Shown piece by piece: positions 49,947 to 64,000 of a stretch of DNA of 64,000 nucleotides. Position 1 is the stretch's first letter, and every line of letters starts with the position of its first letter. The translations under genes were made by a program, and so were the position numbers. Source of the stretch: Cymodocea nodosa (lineage: Eukaryota > Streptophyta > Magnoliopsida > Alismatales > Cymodoceaceae); the NCBI GenBank assembly GCA_036874045.1, contig CM072339.1, positions 18,173,501-18,237,500 of the forward strand, in the 5' to 3' direction. The notes beneath the pieces were generated by a model. It was not told the DNA's origin. It was given only the letters and a program-made list of their open reading frames with translations, and made no database searches.

Positions 49947-51928
49947 TTATGACTTAACAACCAAGATGCCTCTCTCAACACCAACCAATCAAACTCCTAA
50001 GCAAAACTAGCTTACATTGGATGCATATATGTGAGTGTTCCATGCCCTAACATTCACATTATAATGGAAGATTGATAGCATTATTAATTATATATGTACA
50101 AACCATGCATGGTAATTCTTCTAAATAGGATTATCACATGCATGACTATACATTGCAATTACAAAAGCTATAATTATGTCGAAATACATCAAAATTATCT
50201 AAATATAACATTTCCATTAATTATTCCTTTGCACAACTAATAACAATGTAAAGTGTGCCACATAACATATGAAAAGAAGATTTTTCCGACAAATATAATC
50301 TTAATCAACAACATGGTGTTTTGCAAATGAAACCAAAATTTGCATTCATACAACCAAAAATTTAACCAGAGATTAGAGGAAATCTAAGAAGTGTGTTAGG
50401 ATTATGACTTCACTAACTTCACTAGAAAGGAGTCAATAGTGAAGAATAAAAATTTAAGTTCAATCAACCTAATTTTGCAGGTGCAAGAGTAGTAGTTGAC
50501 AATTGAAGAGATGTTTATGATAATTTATAATGGTCTACCCAAATCAAGCTATATCCATTCCTAAGTACTCCAATTGAGCCCTACACTAGTTGAATCTTGT
50601 TGACGCCTTTAAGTTGAAGAAAGTTCAATTTCCTTCTCAAATCTTGATGATTCTGCAGTTTCATCTCCATACCTGTTGATTAAATTTCACGAACAAAAGA
50701 ACTTCATGCATTCAACAATTGTCATATAATCCACTAAAATACATTTCAATGATCATACAGGTCAATGACCATAGCCAACAGGCAAGCGTTGACATCCTCA
50801 CCTATGCTTCCCAACTTCCATCATCCATGCCACTCACCCCCTTCTCCTTGCTCTTTTCATCTATGCCTCTATAAGCCTTGAGTCACTGTGAGCCAATCGC
50901 CACCCACACTCCCCCTAACATCATCTATGCCACAGCCCACATGGCAATTGTCACCCAACTTGCCCGTTACTAATGCTGTAGTAGGTCCACAGTCTACATG
51001 CCAATCACTACCCAACGACTCAACATGTCTATGTTAACACAATCAAATTATGCTCTAATCAACAACACAAGCCCATGCAAGCCAAGCCTACAAGTCGTGC
51101 CTTAGGCTACTCGAAGTGGTGTCCAACACAACCTAACCTAACACAAACAGTGCCTTACCCAATGGTGTTTCAACCCATTGACATCTTTGTTTCACACAAA
51201 ATAAGGGCCCAAAAGCTTTCCTCAACATCAGTCTCACATCAAAGCCAAGTGCAAATGGTAATAACCTATAAGATGTTTCCCTTTGACAGAGTGGTTGTGC
51301 GCTTGTGTAATTGATACAACTACATCAAAAGGCATGTAAAGTAGCACAGGGCGTTTTGTGCACATGGAGATGGAAGGAAAACATGAGAAATGAAATCATG
51401 GAAAAAGATTTCCCATTGAATTGAGTTGTTTGTGCAAATGAAAAATCATGAGAAAAAATTTCCCATGATTTTCGAAGATGACTAAACCTGTTTTCGTTTA
51501 TTTCACACGTCGTCCCATTCGAAAGCTCAAGAGAGGGACAAAAACCTAAGCATGCCCAAAACTCCACTGCTTCAAATTGAGAAAGTTTGAAACTCTAATC
51601 TTTCATCACTATCTTCATTGAAACTCTACCTGACCTGACATTCCACTAGCTACACAAATCATCCAACATCTTCGTTGGACAAGGGCGAGGGCGTGATCAC
51701 TTCTCCCTTGTCGAAATCACGAGCATTCCAACTGAAATCACCTAACATCGTCTATTTCACACGTCATCCCCTTTGATGGCGAAAACGAAGGTGAAAACCT
51801 GACACCCCCAAAATAGATCTACCTCTACTGAAACCAAGAAAGCTCGAAACTCCCGATTTCGTCGCCTCCAAACTCTGCCTAGATGTTTTCATCTATTTTC
51901 CATAAGTACTTATTGGTACTGTGCATGG
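49947..51928. other. Spacer between the LARD-like element and the germin-like pseudogene
   Basis: No gene was recognised. The segment at about 51495-51640 is repeated with changes at about 51749-51890 (offset near 254 bp). Shared words are tttcacacgtc, caaaacctgac/taag, ccaaaa...tctac, aagaaagctcgaaactc and ttcatc/ttcgtc. The second copy ends at the start of the germin-like pseudogene. Confidence 0.45.
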
Positions 51929-52480
51929 GTGCAAACAATGTTGGTGAATGGATTTGCGTGCAAGAATCCAATGGACATCACGAACGAGGACTTCTTCTTC
52001 CACAGCCTCGATCGAACAAGGGACACCGACAACCACCTTCAGTTCAACATGACGCTAGTGAGCGTGAACCAACTACTAGGATTAAATATGTTGGGCATAT
52101 CCATGGTCCGCATCAACTACGAGCCATGCAACCTCAATCCTCCCCACATCCACCCTCGTGGAACTGAGATGTTGATTGAGCTAGAGGGAAAGATTGATGT
52201 CCGCTTCGTCACCTCCAACCCTAACAACCGCCTCATCTCTAAGGTCCTTAAAAAGGGCAATGTCTTCGTCTTCCTCGTCAGTCTGATCCACTTCCAATTC
52301 AACATCAACAACTCGAAGGTCGTTGCCATCACCATCACCAGGCTCAACAACTAGAACCCAAGAGTCATCACTATCGCCAACACCATCTTCAACTCCAATC
52401 CTCGCATTGACAAGAACGTTCTACCCAAGGCTTTCCAATTGAACGACAAGGTGATGGATTACCTCTAGTCCTACTTCTGA
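51929..52480 (+). pseudogene. Germin-like protein (subfamily 1) pseudogene
   Basis: The frame reads VNGFACKNPMDITNEDFFF, LNMLGISMVRINYEP, PPHIHPRGTEML, VTSNPNNRLISKVLKKGN and SLIHFQFN. It continues, after a stop at 52352, with [19 protein letters not shown] and [12 protein letters not shown], a second stop at 52466 and the end at 52480. This is the cupin body of a germin-like protein. Metal-binding His, His and Glu of box 1 (HIHPxxxE) and the His of box 2 (IHFQFN) survive. The signal peptide and first exon are missing, box 2 has lost its usual PxG, and there are two in-frame stops. It is therefore almost surely a pseudogene. Intact relatives are apoplastic Mn proteins with superoxide dismutase or oxalate oxidase activity. 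Confidence 0.85.
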
Positions 52481-53165
52481 ATGCCCAACAACTAATAATA
52501 ATAACAATAACTACTACTATCGTTGATAAGATGCATGAAGTCTTCAAAGATAAATAAATAATATGCATGCATGTATACTTTATTCTTATATATCCACTTA
52601 ATGAATAAAAGGCAAATATTGTGTTTGTTAAACATTACTTGTAATGAATTATGTTTGTGATAAAAAATTTATTTATAATAAAATAATTACGTATTATATA
52701 TTATATTATATTACTTAAAATATAATAAATATATACTATATTATTTAAAATATTACTTTCAAATTATACTATTATTTACTATTTCAAAAATTATTAAAAT
52801 TATATTTCTCATCATTAATATTTCTTATCATTTCCTATTATACATAAATATGTCAAAATTTCATGTCATTTTTAATTATTTCATTTCCTATTTTACACAA
52901 ATAAGTCAAAATTTTGTTTCTTATCATCTTTTGTTATTTCCCGACATACAAAAATACTTAAACTTTCATGTCACTCGACATAAAAAATATTTAAACTTTT
53001 CTGTCATCTACTGTTATTTGTCAAATTTTTCATTTTCCAACAATTCCTGTTATTTTCTTTTTCAACAAAAATTGTGCACAAACATACCCTTGTGTATAAA
53101 CCAATTGCATTGCAAAACTGCAGCGGTACAAGAGATTGCTGGTAACTTTAAAGACTTACTAATTA
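52481..53165. other. Very AT-rich spacer
   Basis: Short words such as tcatttcctattatacataaat recur with variation at about 52820-53040. No gene was recognised. The 3' end of the minus-strand NO66-like gene abuts it. Confidence 0.4.
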
Positions 53166-56100
53166 TTACCATTTACATCTTTGTTTAGAATGCAATGACA
53201 GCATTCCATTCATATATTGCCGTCTGGTATTTCTGTATTCCTCCAGCAGCAACTCAAATCTCTTGCAAGCATCCTCAAATACTGCCTGACTGCAGAAATT
53301 GGATCTAACATCACTGAAAGCTGCCATAAAGTCGTCAATATTCCCATCGGATAATTGAACAAATTGCTCTAAGTCCTTAAACATTTTCTGCGAGAAATCC
53401 TTTTCAGAGCCTGTGCTCTGTGGGAGATGTCGAAGCCATCTCAGACGTTGCAAGGTCTCATCACTTCCGCCAATAATTTCTTTTGCACCATTGAATGCTT
53501 CCAAAAAGCTGCAGTTTTTGTCAATTTTCTCAATAATATGGTGAAAAACAGTTCTATGTCCTGCTAGATGATGCTCCAGCTTGCTATGCATGGATGACGG
53601 AAAAGCACTGACCAAACAAGCCTTCCTGAAGGTAGGCTCACGAGCACCGATCATGCTTATTGCAACATGCAACAAAGTCACAAATATAGTGTTTGATATT
53701 GACAAGTCACAATGCTTAAGTTCAAAAAATGTATCAGTTTGTTTTTCACTCCAACAATGAAGAGCAATATGAGAAAAACCTTCCCACCTATGAAAAATAT
53801 AAAAAAAGTTTGTTTTAATATAGCAAACTAAAATGAGAACTTATAGATACATGCATCTGACCAAGTATAGCAATAGCATATGCTTGCAAAAATTACAAAT
53901 GCAGATGAAACACTTACTCAAAAGGAGGTTCAATCTCAATTGCAAACGTCAAGTGCAACGATGCCCCATTAGCTCTAGGAATTGATCCATCATCACAGAT
54001 CATAGTGTGTGCTTCATGTAGATAACCTCTAGGAATATATAGAATGTCCCCTACATTTAATGTAAAATGCTTGTCTTCAGAAATTTCACCATCACAAACT
54101 AAGATAGATGAACTACCAAGGGGTTCATACAGTCTGGGTAGTTTAGATATTGCATGCTGGGGCAAGATCCATTGTTTTTGCCCTATAATTTGACACACAA
54201 AAACACAATGATCGTCATAATGACGAGATAAACCTTGAGACCCAGGTGGAGTAAGGTACACATTAGCACCTACTGATGGTTGACCAAATAGAATTGCTAA
54301 TGCATCTGCGATTGCAGCTATTTCCTTCGTCCGAAACTCCATCCCCCTTAGGGCAATGGTGAAGCCCTCGTGAAATGCATGCTTACATCCCTGAACATCA
54401 TTTATAAAAATGGTGTCTGAATCATCACTGTCACAATGGAAACTATTCTCAATAAAATGAACCTCTTTTGGGGGATATCTTTTGCCACTCTGAGAATGTG
54501 TATTCTGTGTTCTAACAACACGGATATCTTGCCCATAGACCAATGGACAACCCAAAACACCATTTACCTCATTTAGAAAACTGATAATGTCTAATTCATC
54601 TGAAACTATGGGGGGACATGATACCAGGCCTTCCAGAACAGAGGAGAGGACAGAATCTATTGTTTCACCACCGAAACAATGATGCAAGGAACTAAAAATA
54701 AAATTCTCAACCTCTGCATTCTTCGATGTACTCCTGAACAGGAAAGGCGAGTCTTCCCAGAAATCTGCAAGGAAATTGATGAAGTCCAGTTCTTTGCTGC
54801 CAAAAATGTCTCTTCTAACTGTATCAAGTGAACAAGATGAGTATTGTGCTTCAGTCATAGAAAGTTTAAATATCACTTCAGCCATATCGTACTTCCTGTT
54901 AAAGATATGTTCTTCTTCCTGACTTTGAATTGATGATTTTCCACTTTGGGAAAAATACAAGAGATTTTTCAAAGCCATCAAAGAGGAAGTGGACAGTTCC
55001 TTTGGGATACCTTCCAAGGTCTTTAGCTTGCATGTGATTACAAGGGCTATAGCTGCATCTAGAACTACCAGCAAGAGCTTATCCTTCATAAATGTACTTT
55101 GAGAATAATATTTATTGCCTTTTGTCGGTCTACCAGATAAAGATTGCAAAGCAGAGGCAGTAACCTGACACAATAGAGATCTACCACACCTTAGTATAAA
55201 GTGCAACAAAAAATGTAAAAGTATATTGCGTCCAAACATGGTAATACTTCATAAACAGTACTTATGAGTGACTCAGGCTACCTACTCTTAAAAAACATTT
55301 TTTAAGCAAAAGAGAGGCCATGTCTCACAAGTAGGAAAAAACATTAAAAATTAACAATGCAGCTAGAATACATCCTTCAGTTAAAAGGGTTTCACCATTG
55401 GATTGCAAAAAAAGTAAAGATGGCAACAGTATTTTCTTTTCAAATCATATGTTATTGTAGCAAATGCTAAGATGTGGTGCTTTTTAGCTGTTGTAAAAGG
55501 CATTCACCTCAACAGATCAACACCCTTAAATAGAGGGGGGGGGGGGGGAACTGCATTGTTGCTCACAGGCCACATCAATGAACATCAGAAATTTTTTGAG
55601 TAATACATGAACAACAGGTATTCATTAGTGGATTTCAGAAAAAATCAGAATTGCAATAGTACTTATATTTTTTCAAATCATCAATTATTAGGACAAACAG
55701 GTGAGATGCACTTCTTTATGACAAAAAAATAATAACCGCAACAGATCAAAGCCCAACTTTGAAAATGTGGTGTTCAAAACATACTAGTGCCATTTTATGT
55801 GAGGTTCATCATAGCAGCATTGGGAAAATTAACAAAGTCAGATTATATTGAAACATTATATGAATGGTAAAGGATGGTTCACAATGAAGAATCGAGAATG
55901 TCTAATTTCAATTAATTAGCCATGTTAAGAAACCAAATGTTGCAGGGGAGGGGTTATTTCAATTACATTTACGTTTACACTCAAGAAATACCTAAATAGA
56001 TTGATTGTGTCTAAAAGCTTATGACATAAACAATGAAGAAGTCTCAAAGACTTGCTCAAACCATTATGACGAGTCACCACCACCTTTTTGGCATCGCATA

Positions 56101-58791
56101 GAGATAAGAACTACATTTGTGACTATTGATTCACCAGTAAATCTAACAAGGTGAGGGTTTCCTTGACAACCCAGAGTACCCAGGAAGAATTTACTGGTGA
56201 CGTAAAGTCAATTTACCAGTACATCTCCCAGGAACCCATCTATGAAAAGAAGATGGTAAACAGATGTCAAAATTGACCCATATTGTGATTGTGTCAATTT
56301 TGTGTCATTTACGTTGTGGTCAATTTTGAGGTCCATATAGCAGAAACCCTATTAAACAAAGACAAGATAATCAGTCTAGACCGTCAAAAAAGTGATGGTG
56401 ATACAAAAATCTATCAAGAGATTTGGACTATCTACAGGGAAAATAGGATTTTCCCTGTAGAAAAATGCATCCAAAGGTACCAATTTTTTATTCAAAATTA
56501 AATTCTAATCATATGGTGATTTATAATGTAATGTACAACATATTGAAGTTTCAACTTAAAATTACATTCATTATGATTTTCTAATTATAAAATCAATGGT
56601 TGAAGTTTAACAAAAATTAGCAAATTTAGACCTTTAAATCAAGGACCAATACTTATTCAGATTAAGTAAAATTTTCAACATATATTTACAATCATTTAAA
56701 AACTTAGATCCATATGGTTACTTCTACCTTCATTGTCATGTATTCATTAAGAAGTACAGGAGTGCATCCAAGAACCTTACCCAAAGGCACATCTAAGAAA
56801 ATTGCTCAATTTCCTAAGCTAGTGCAAATGACACAAGTTTATCTGTGAATCACTTTTGCATATCAGAAGGAAATTTTCCTTTAGAAATCTTGGTTTGCAA
56901 GGTCTTGCCAAACTTATATGACACACTCCAAAACCACAATTACAAAAAATAAAATGAAAAATCACAACCATAAAATATTTGGCCCCGAGAGCTAGAACAA
57001 GTGTTAGGAACTTGTTTTTATAATTTTTGATATGAAATATTCCTGAATATTAATATTTTTTAAATAGGATTGTTAAGATTAAATCTAAATAGTTATTGAA
57101 ATTTGAAATATGAAATTGAAAATTCAGAATATGAATGCTAGAATTTATAATAGATTTTTTGATTGATGAAAAAGGTTTTGATTGTTTAGATCATACTTTT
57201 TAAGGTAGGCATCACCTAGGCAGCTCATAACACCTTGTCTTGAATTAGCAAATCTTGTGTCAAATCCATTTATTTAAATATATGTCTTTTTAAGAGTTAA
57301 ATGTTTTTCATTGCAAAGAGTTAATGGGTGCCCATGGGTCATCACTAGGGCACTTTAAAAGTATCATTTAGATCCAATGTAAATGTTTAAATTTGAATTA
57401 TTGGAATTTGAATCTTAGATGTTGAAAAATCAAAATATAGGTGTTATTGAGTAAAATATAAAAATTGTTGACTTCACCAACTAACTGTTGCAAGTTGTTG
57501 TAACTATAAGATAGTCATTAAAATTCAATTTTAGAAGATCAAGTATCTGTTGGAAATAGCTTTAATTGAAAAACATCTGTTGTAATTTAAGTTTTAAAAT
57601 TACATTGAAGATCAAGTGACCTTTTCCAGCCATTGGCATAATAACAGCTACATTTTATTTGAGTTTTAATTCCTATTCCCATGTATTTTTATATAGGCCT
57701 TACTGGATCATTATTCTATGAATTAACTAGCTCTTTATGTTCTCTAAAACAAATTTTAATTCTCTCGACCAAAGGGATAGGGCATTCAACTTGTATAGTG
57801 TGTGATACAACCTGTGTGACGAAAGGATCGTTGCCTAGAAAAGGAAGATGTGTAAAGGAATGGATCTTGGCCTATGAGAGACACATATAAGGATGATTCT
57901 CTGCCCGTTGAAAGAACAACATATTGGAAAAGCCCGCATCATGGTGGTACGTAACGATTGGATGCAAGCATTGGTCGAATCAGTATAAAATTTTGTGTAC
58001 CTACTATGGCCTGCTTAAAAGTAGATGTGTTATTCTTTTTATTTGATTAATCAGCAGAAATCAACATGCAATACTTCTCCCTCTCTCTCTCTCTCCCCCA
58101 ATTCTCTTTCAGCGAGATCACAGAATTAGGATCAAACCATCAACACAAAATACATATGACAAAGGTCAGTAGAATCGAAATCAACAAAAACCACTGCATG
58201 CTAACATATCAGCGCTAGAAATACTTACAACATCTCGACAAGGGCACGCGACTTGCTGAGTCGTTCCCTCGAAACGGGCCCTGATAAAAGGTCCAGAACT
58301 GCATCACACGCTGCCGCCACCACCAACCTTTTCGTACTCTTCTTGTTCCTCCTCCACGCCGCCACCAGCTCAACCAGCGCATCCACAACCGCCCCATCGG
58401 AACCGATCTCCGTGTTAGCCTCGAAAGAGCTGAGAGCAATAGCACCGACCAGTTCAGCGGTCAACGCTTGCAAAGAAGAGCTCTTTCTGGCGAAAGGGGA
58501 AAGGAGGAGACGGGGGAGGAGGGCGAGGAGGCCGTGGGGTAGAGGAGTAATGGTAGTTGGTCTGGTTCGGATAAGGGTAACGTGGGATCGGAGGAGGCGT
58601 TTGACAAGAGCCCGCGAATGAGGGCGATGGATGGTGGCCAGGGCGGCGAGCAGGAGTGGGAAGAAAGTGAGTTCGTTGAGGTGATGGGTGGAAAAGCACG
58701 AAGGCAACGGCCTCAACGTCGCCGCCGCCGCCGCCGCCGCCGCCACCTTTCGCTTTTTCCTCAGCCTCTCGGTGTGCTTTGCTCCCCCCAT
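53166..58791 (-). CDS. NO66-like ribosomal oxygenase / JmjC-cupin_4 protein
   Basis: Three exons on the minus strand, 58229-58791, 53918-55246 and 53166-53787, total 2514 bp and give 837 aa. The start at 58791 gives a basic, nuclear-localisation-like RLRKKRK followed by an Ala run encoded by a GCC repeat. The N-terminal half is helical and resembles the plant family (ATHHLNELTF..., ASLSSFEAN-type segment). The cupin/JmjC core shows GANVYLTPPGSQGLSRHYDD with Fe ligands His530 and Asp532 by motif. It continues with GDILYIPRGYLHEAHT, where His598 is the third ligand. A winged-helix-type tail (TFRKACLVSAFPSS) follows. Family members are Fe(II)/2-oxoglutarate oxygenases that hydroxylate ribosomal protein histidines; histone demethylation has also been claimed. 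Likely nuclear or nucleolar. Intron 1 is long (2982 bp). The exon 1-2 join is the least certain boundary. Confidence 0.88.
55534..55552. repeat. Poly-G tract in intron 1 of the NO66-like gene
   Basis: A run of about fifteen G stands at about 55537-55551 (plus strand; poly-C in the transcript). Such tracts are prone to length variation and assembly error. Confidence 0.7.
56131..56200. repeat. Inverted repeat, 12-bp perfect arms, in NO66-like intron 1
   Basis: tcaccagtaaat at 56131-56142 and atttactggtga at 56189-56200 are exact reverse complements separated by 46 nt. A related caatttaccagt word follows at about 56210. This may be a terminus or foldback of a small DNA transposon. Confidence 0.65.
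56432..56460. repeat. Perfect hairpin, 13-bp arms and 3-nt loop
   Basis: ctacagggaaaat at 56432-56444, agg, then attttccctgtag at 56448-56460. The tight loop and perfect arms suggest a recent palindromic junction or a selected structure. It is intronic. Confidence 0.75.
58724..58745 (-). repeat. (GCC)n repeat coding poly-Ala in the NO66-like protein
   Basis: cgccgccgccgcc on the plus strand encodes consecutive alanines near residues 17-24, right after the basic RKKRK. Its length is likely to vary between individuals. Confidence 0.7.
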
Positions 58792-58867
58792 TGGTGCCGT
58801 GAGGCGGAAGACGAGAAGCGGACTTTGCACGTTTTTACCCGACAAGAGAGGGGAATAATATGAGTGT

Positions 58868-58875
58868 TTTTTATA
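58868..58875 (-). promoter_or_regulatory. TATA-like box of the NO66-like gene
   Basis: On the minus strand tataaaaa lies about 77 bp upstream of the ATG at 58791. Position fits, but the surrounding sequence is AT-rich, so chance is possible. Confidence 0.4.
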
Positions 58876-59708
58876 AATATTATTTTCAACCATTCTTAAT
58901 ATATCATTATTATTGATTTCATCTTAATATTTCTTTATTTTTTATTTTTTATTTAAATATGACTATTAGTTACTGACTATTAACACTAATGACTTCTAAC
59001 CTTGATGCGACCGAAATGATTAAAAATCAATTAAAAATATATAATCTCCTTTATCTTATTCCTTACTTTGAAATAATTGAAACGTAAACATCTAACTTAA
59101 AATCTATTGCTTATGATCAGAGAAATCTTTCATTATATATATAAATTTTGTCTTGAGTTTTTAATGTCACAATAGACTAAGATATATATTAGTTTGAAAT
59201 GAACCATTTTGAAGGAAAAAAATACATTTTGTTATATGCCTCGGCGCCTCGGCCTCTACTTGTTGAGTTGGGATGTACTCTTTATGACAAAAAATACCAA
59301 AGGAAATTAAAAATCTTTACTATAAACTAAAACCACGAAATTTCATCATAGTGTTTACCACTAAAGCATTTATTTCGCAATGATAATAATCATGATATTG
59401 ATTCTTAGGCATGAAAAAATTGGAAGCACCACAGCTTGCTTTAGTATAACATTTAAGCCATATTTCTTCAAGAAAAAGCCTTTAAACCATACACCTCCAG
59501 ATATCATCCTTGCAAATACTTGAAGAAAATGATCCAGTTCACACTCTTTTTCATCAGCCACAACCATAAGTCGATCGCACGGTGGTCCATGAAAGATTAA
59601 TACAATCACATTAAATATCCAAGTGAATTCAAAGTCTGAATGTCTTTAAATAGTTTGAGATATAATTGACCTTCAATCTTAACAAAACATGAAATCAAGT
59701 TCACATGC
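58876..59708. other. Spacer between glutaredoxin and NO66-like genes
   Basis: AT-rich. It holds the 3' side of the glutaredoxin gene and the upstream region of the NO66-like gene, both minus strand. No gene was recognised. Confidence 0.4.
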
Positions 59709-63510
<3,802 letters not shown>

Positions 63511-64000
63511 TGATCTCGGGCTACGGTTCTCTGCTCTGAATCTGGTCCAGCAGCAGCAGAAGAGAGCAGGAAGAAACGCTACCACGAGGTCTGGTCAGAC
63601 TCTACGGGTCGGAATACCGAGGACGGGATGGTTCGACGAAATGCCCATTTTGTCCATTTCGAAAGAGACCTATTTTTTGAACTTGTCAAAAAAAAAAGTT
63701 TGAATTTCTTAAAATTAATATTATTTATTAGAAAAATAGACTTTTCTTTTTATCTGACAATATATTATTTAATTTATACTTTTCTGACAATGTTTTTAAT
63801 ATTCTTTGATAATTGTCTTCAATGTTCCAGCATCGATTGTCATTGACGTTACATCCAAGATCAACATTTTCAAAAAAAGTGAAATGTCATGAATGATATG
63901 TTATTTATTTATACTTTTCTGACAATGTTTTTAATATTCTTTGATAATTATCTTTCATCGATGTTTACATCCACGAATCAACATTTTCAAAAAAAATTAA
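63511..64000. other. Upstream of glutaredoxin; 135-bp-offset tandem duplication at the right edge
   Basis: The stretch from 63774 (ttatacttttctgacaatgt and onward to atcaacattttcaaaaaaa) repeats from 63909 to the window edge with a few differences and small deletions. No gene was recognised. The glutaredoxin promoter should lie in 63511-63770, but no clear TATA box was identified. Confidence 0.65.

Noticed and set aside
58253-58863. Plus-strand frames opposite NO66-like exon 1
   Set aside because: They are antisense shadows of the GC-rich exon and have no homology.

Overview
The window is plant nuclear DNA. Its genes are split by GT-AG introns and encode plant families: selenium-binding protein, augmin HAUS1, xyloglucan endotransglucosylases, a TBL acetyltransferase-like protein, an HD-Zip II factor, a ribosomal oxygenase and a CPYC-class glutaredoxin. 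Between them lie AT-rich spacers full of decayed transposons. GC-rich exons in some genes (second XTH, HD-Zip, first exon of the NO66-like gene) suggest a monocot. That is an inference; the species cannot be named from this sequence.

Layout. 1-4.1 kb: PIF/Harbinger transposon remains (transposase N-terminus and Myb/SANT partner, both minus) and duplicated GC-rich repeats. 4.1-9.5 kb: selenium-binding protein / methanethiol oxidase gene (+, 7 coding exons, 491 aa). 9.8-17.5 kb: a MITE-like foldback element and three decayed Ty1-copia pieces. 17.6-19.5 kb: HAUS1 (+, 6 exons, 316 aa). 21.0-27.3 kb: two XTH genes in tandem (minus; 288 and 296 aa). 29.7-32.5 kb: TBL gene (+, 5 exons, 482 aa). 36.0-37.0 kb: HD-Zip class II gene (minus, 3 exons, 255 aa). 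39.3-50 kb: a copia gag relic, then an element of about 9 kb bounded by two direct repeats of about 2 kb. It has no recognisable gag or pol and its interior is built of degenerate short repeats, as expected for a non-autonomous large retrotransposon derivative. 51.9-52.5 kb: germin-like pseudogene. 53.2-58.8 kb: NO66-like JmjC/cupin oxygenase (minus, 3 exons, 837 aa). 59.7-63.5 kb: glutaredoxin with a secretory N-terminus (minus, 4 exons, 133 aa), whose third intron carries a LINE reverse-transcriptase relic. A tandem duplication ends the window.

The genes are independent transcription units; plants have no operons. A loose theme is the cell wall: the two XTHs remodel xyloglucan, and TBL proteins O-acetylate wall polysaccharides. 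The others act in sulfur/selenium metabolism, microtubule nucleation, ribosome or chromatin hydroxylation, redox and shade/auxin-type transcriptional control. I see no tRNA, rRNA, CRISPR or prokaryotic system, and nothing that looks like a wholly new biological system. The least ordinary items are the repeat-built interior of the 9-kb element, the CRFC active site of the glutaredoxin, the 9.8-10.4 kb foldback element and several perfect hairpins near or inside genes. All exon boundaries were read by eye from splice consensus, frame and remembered family conservation. No alignment or database search was run.
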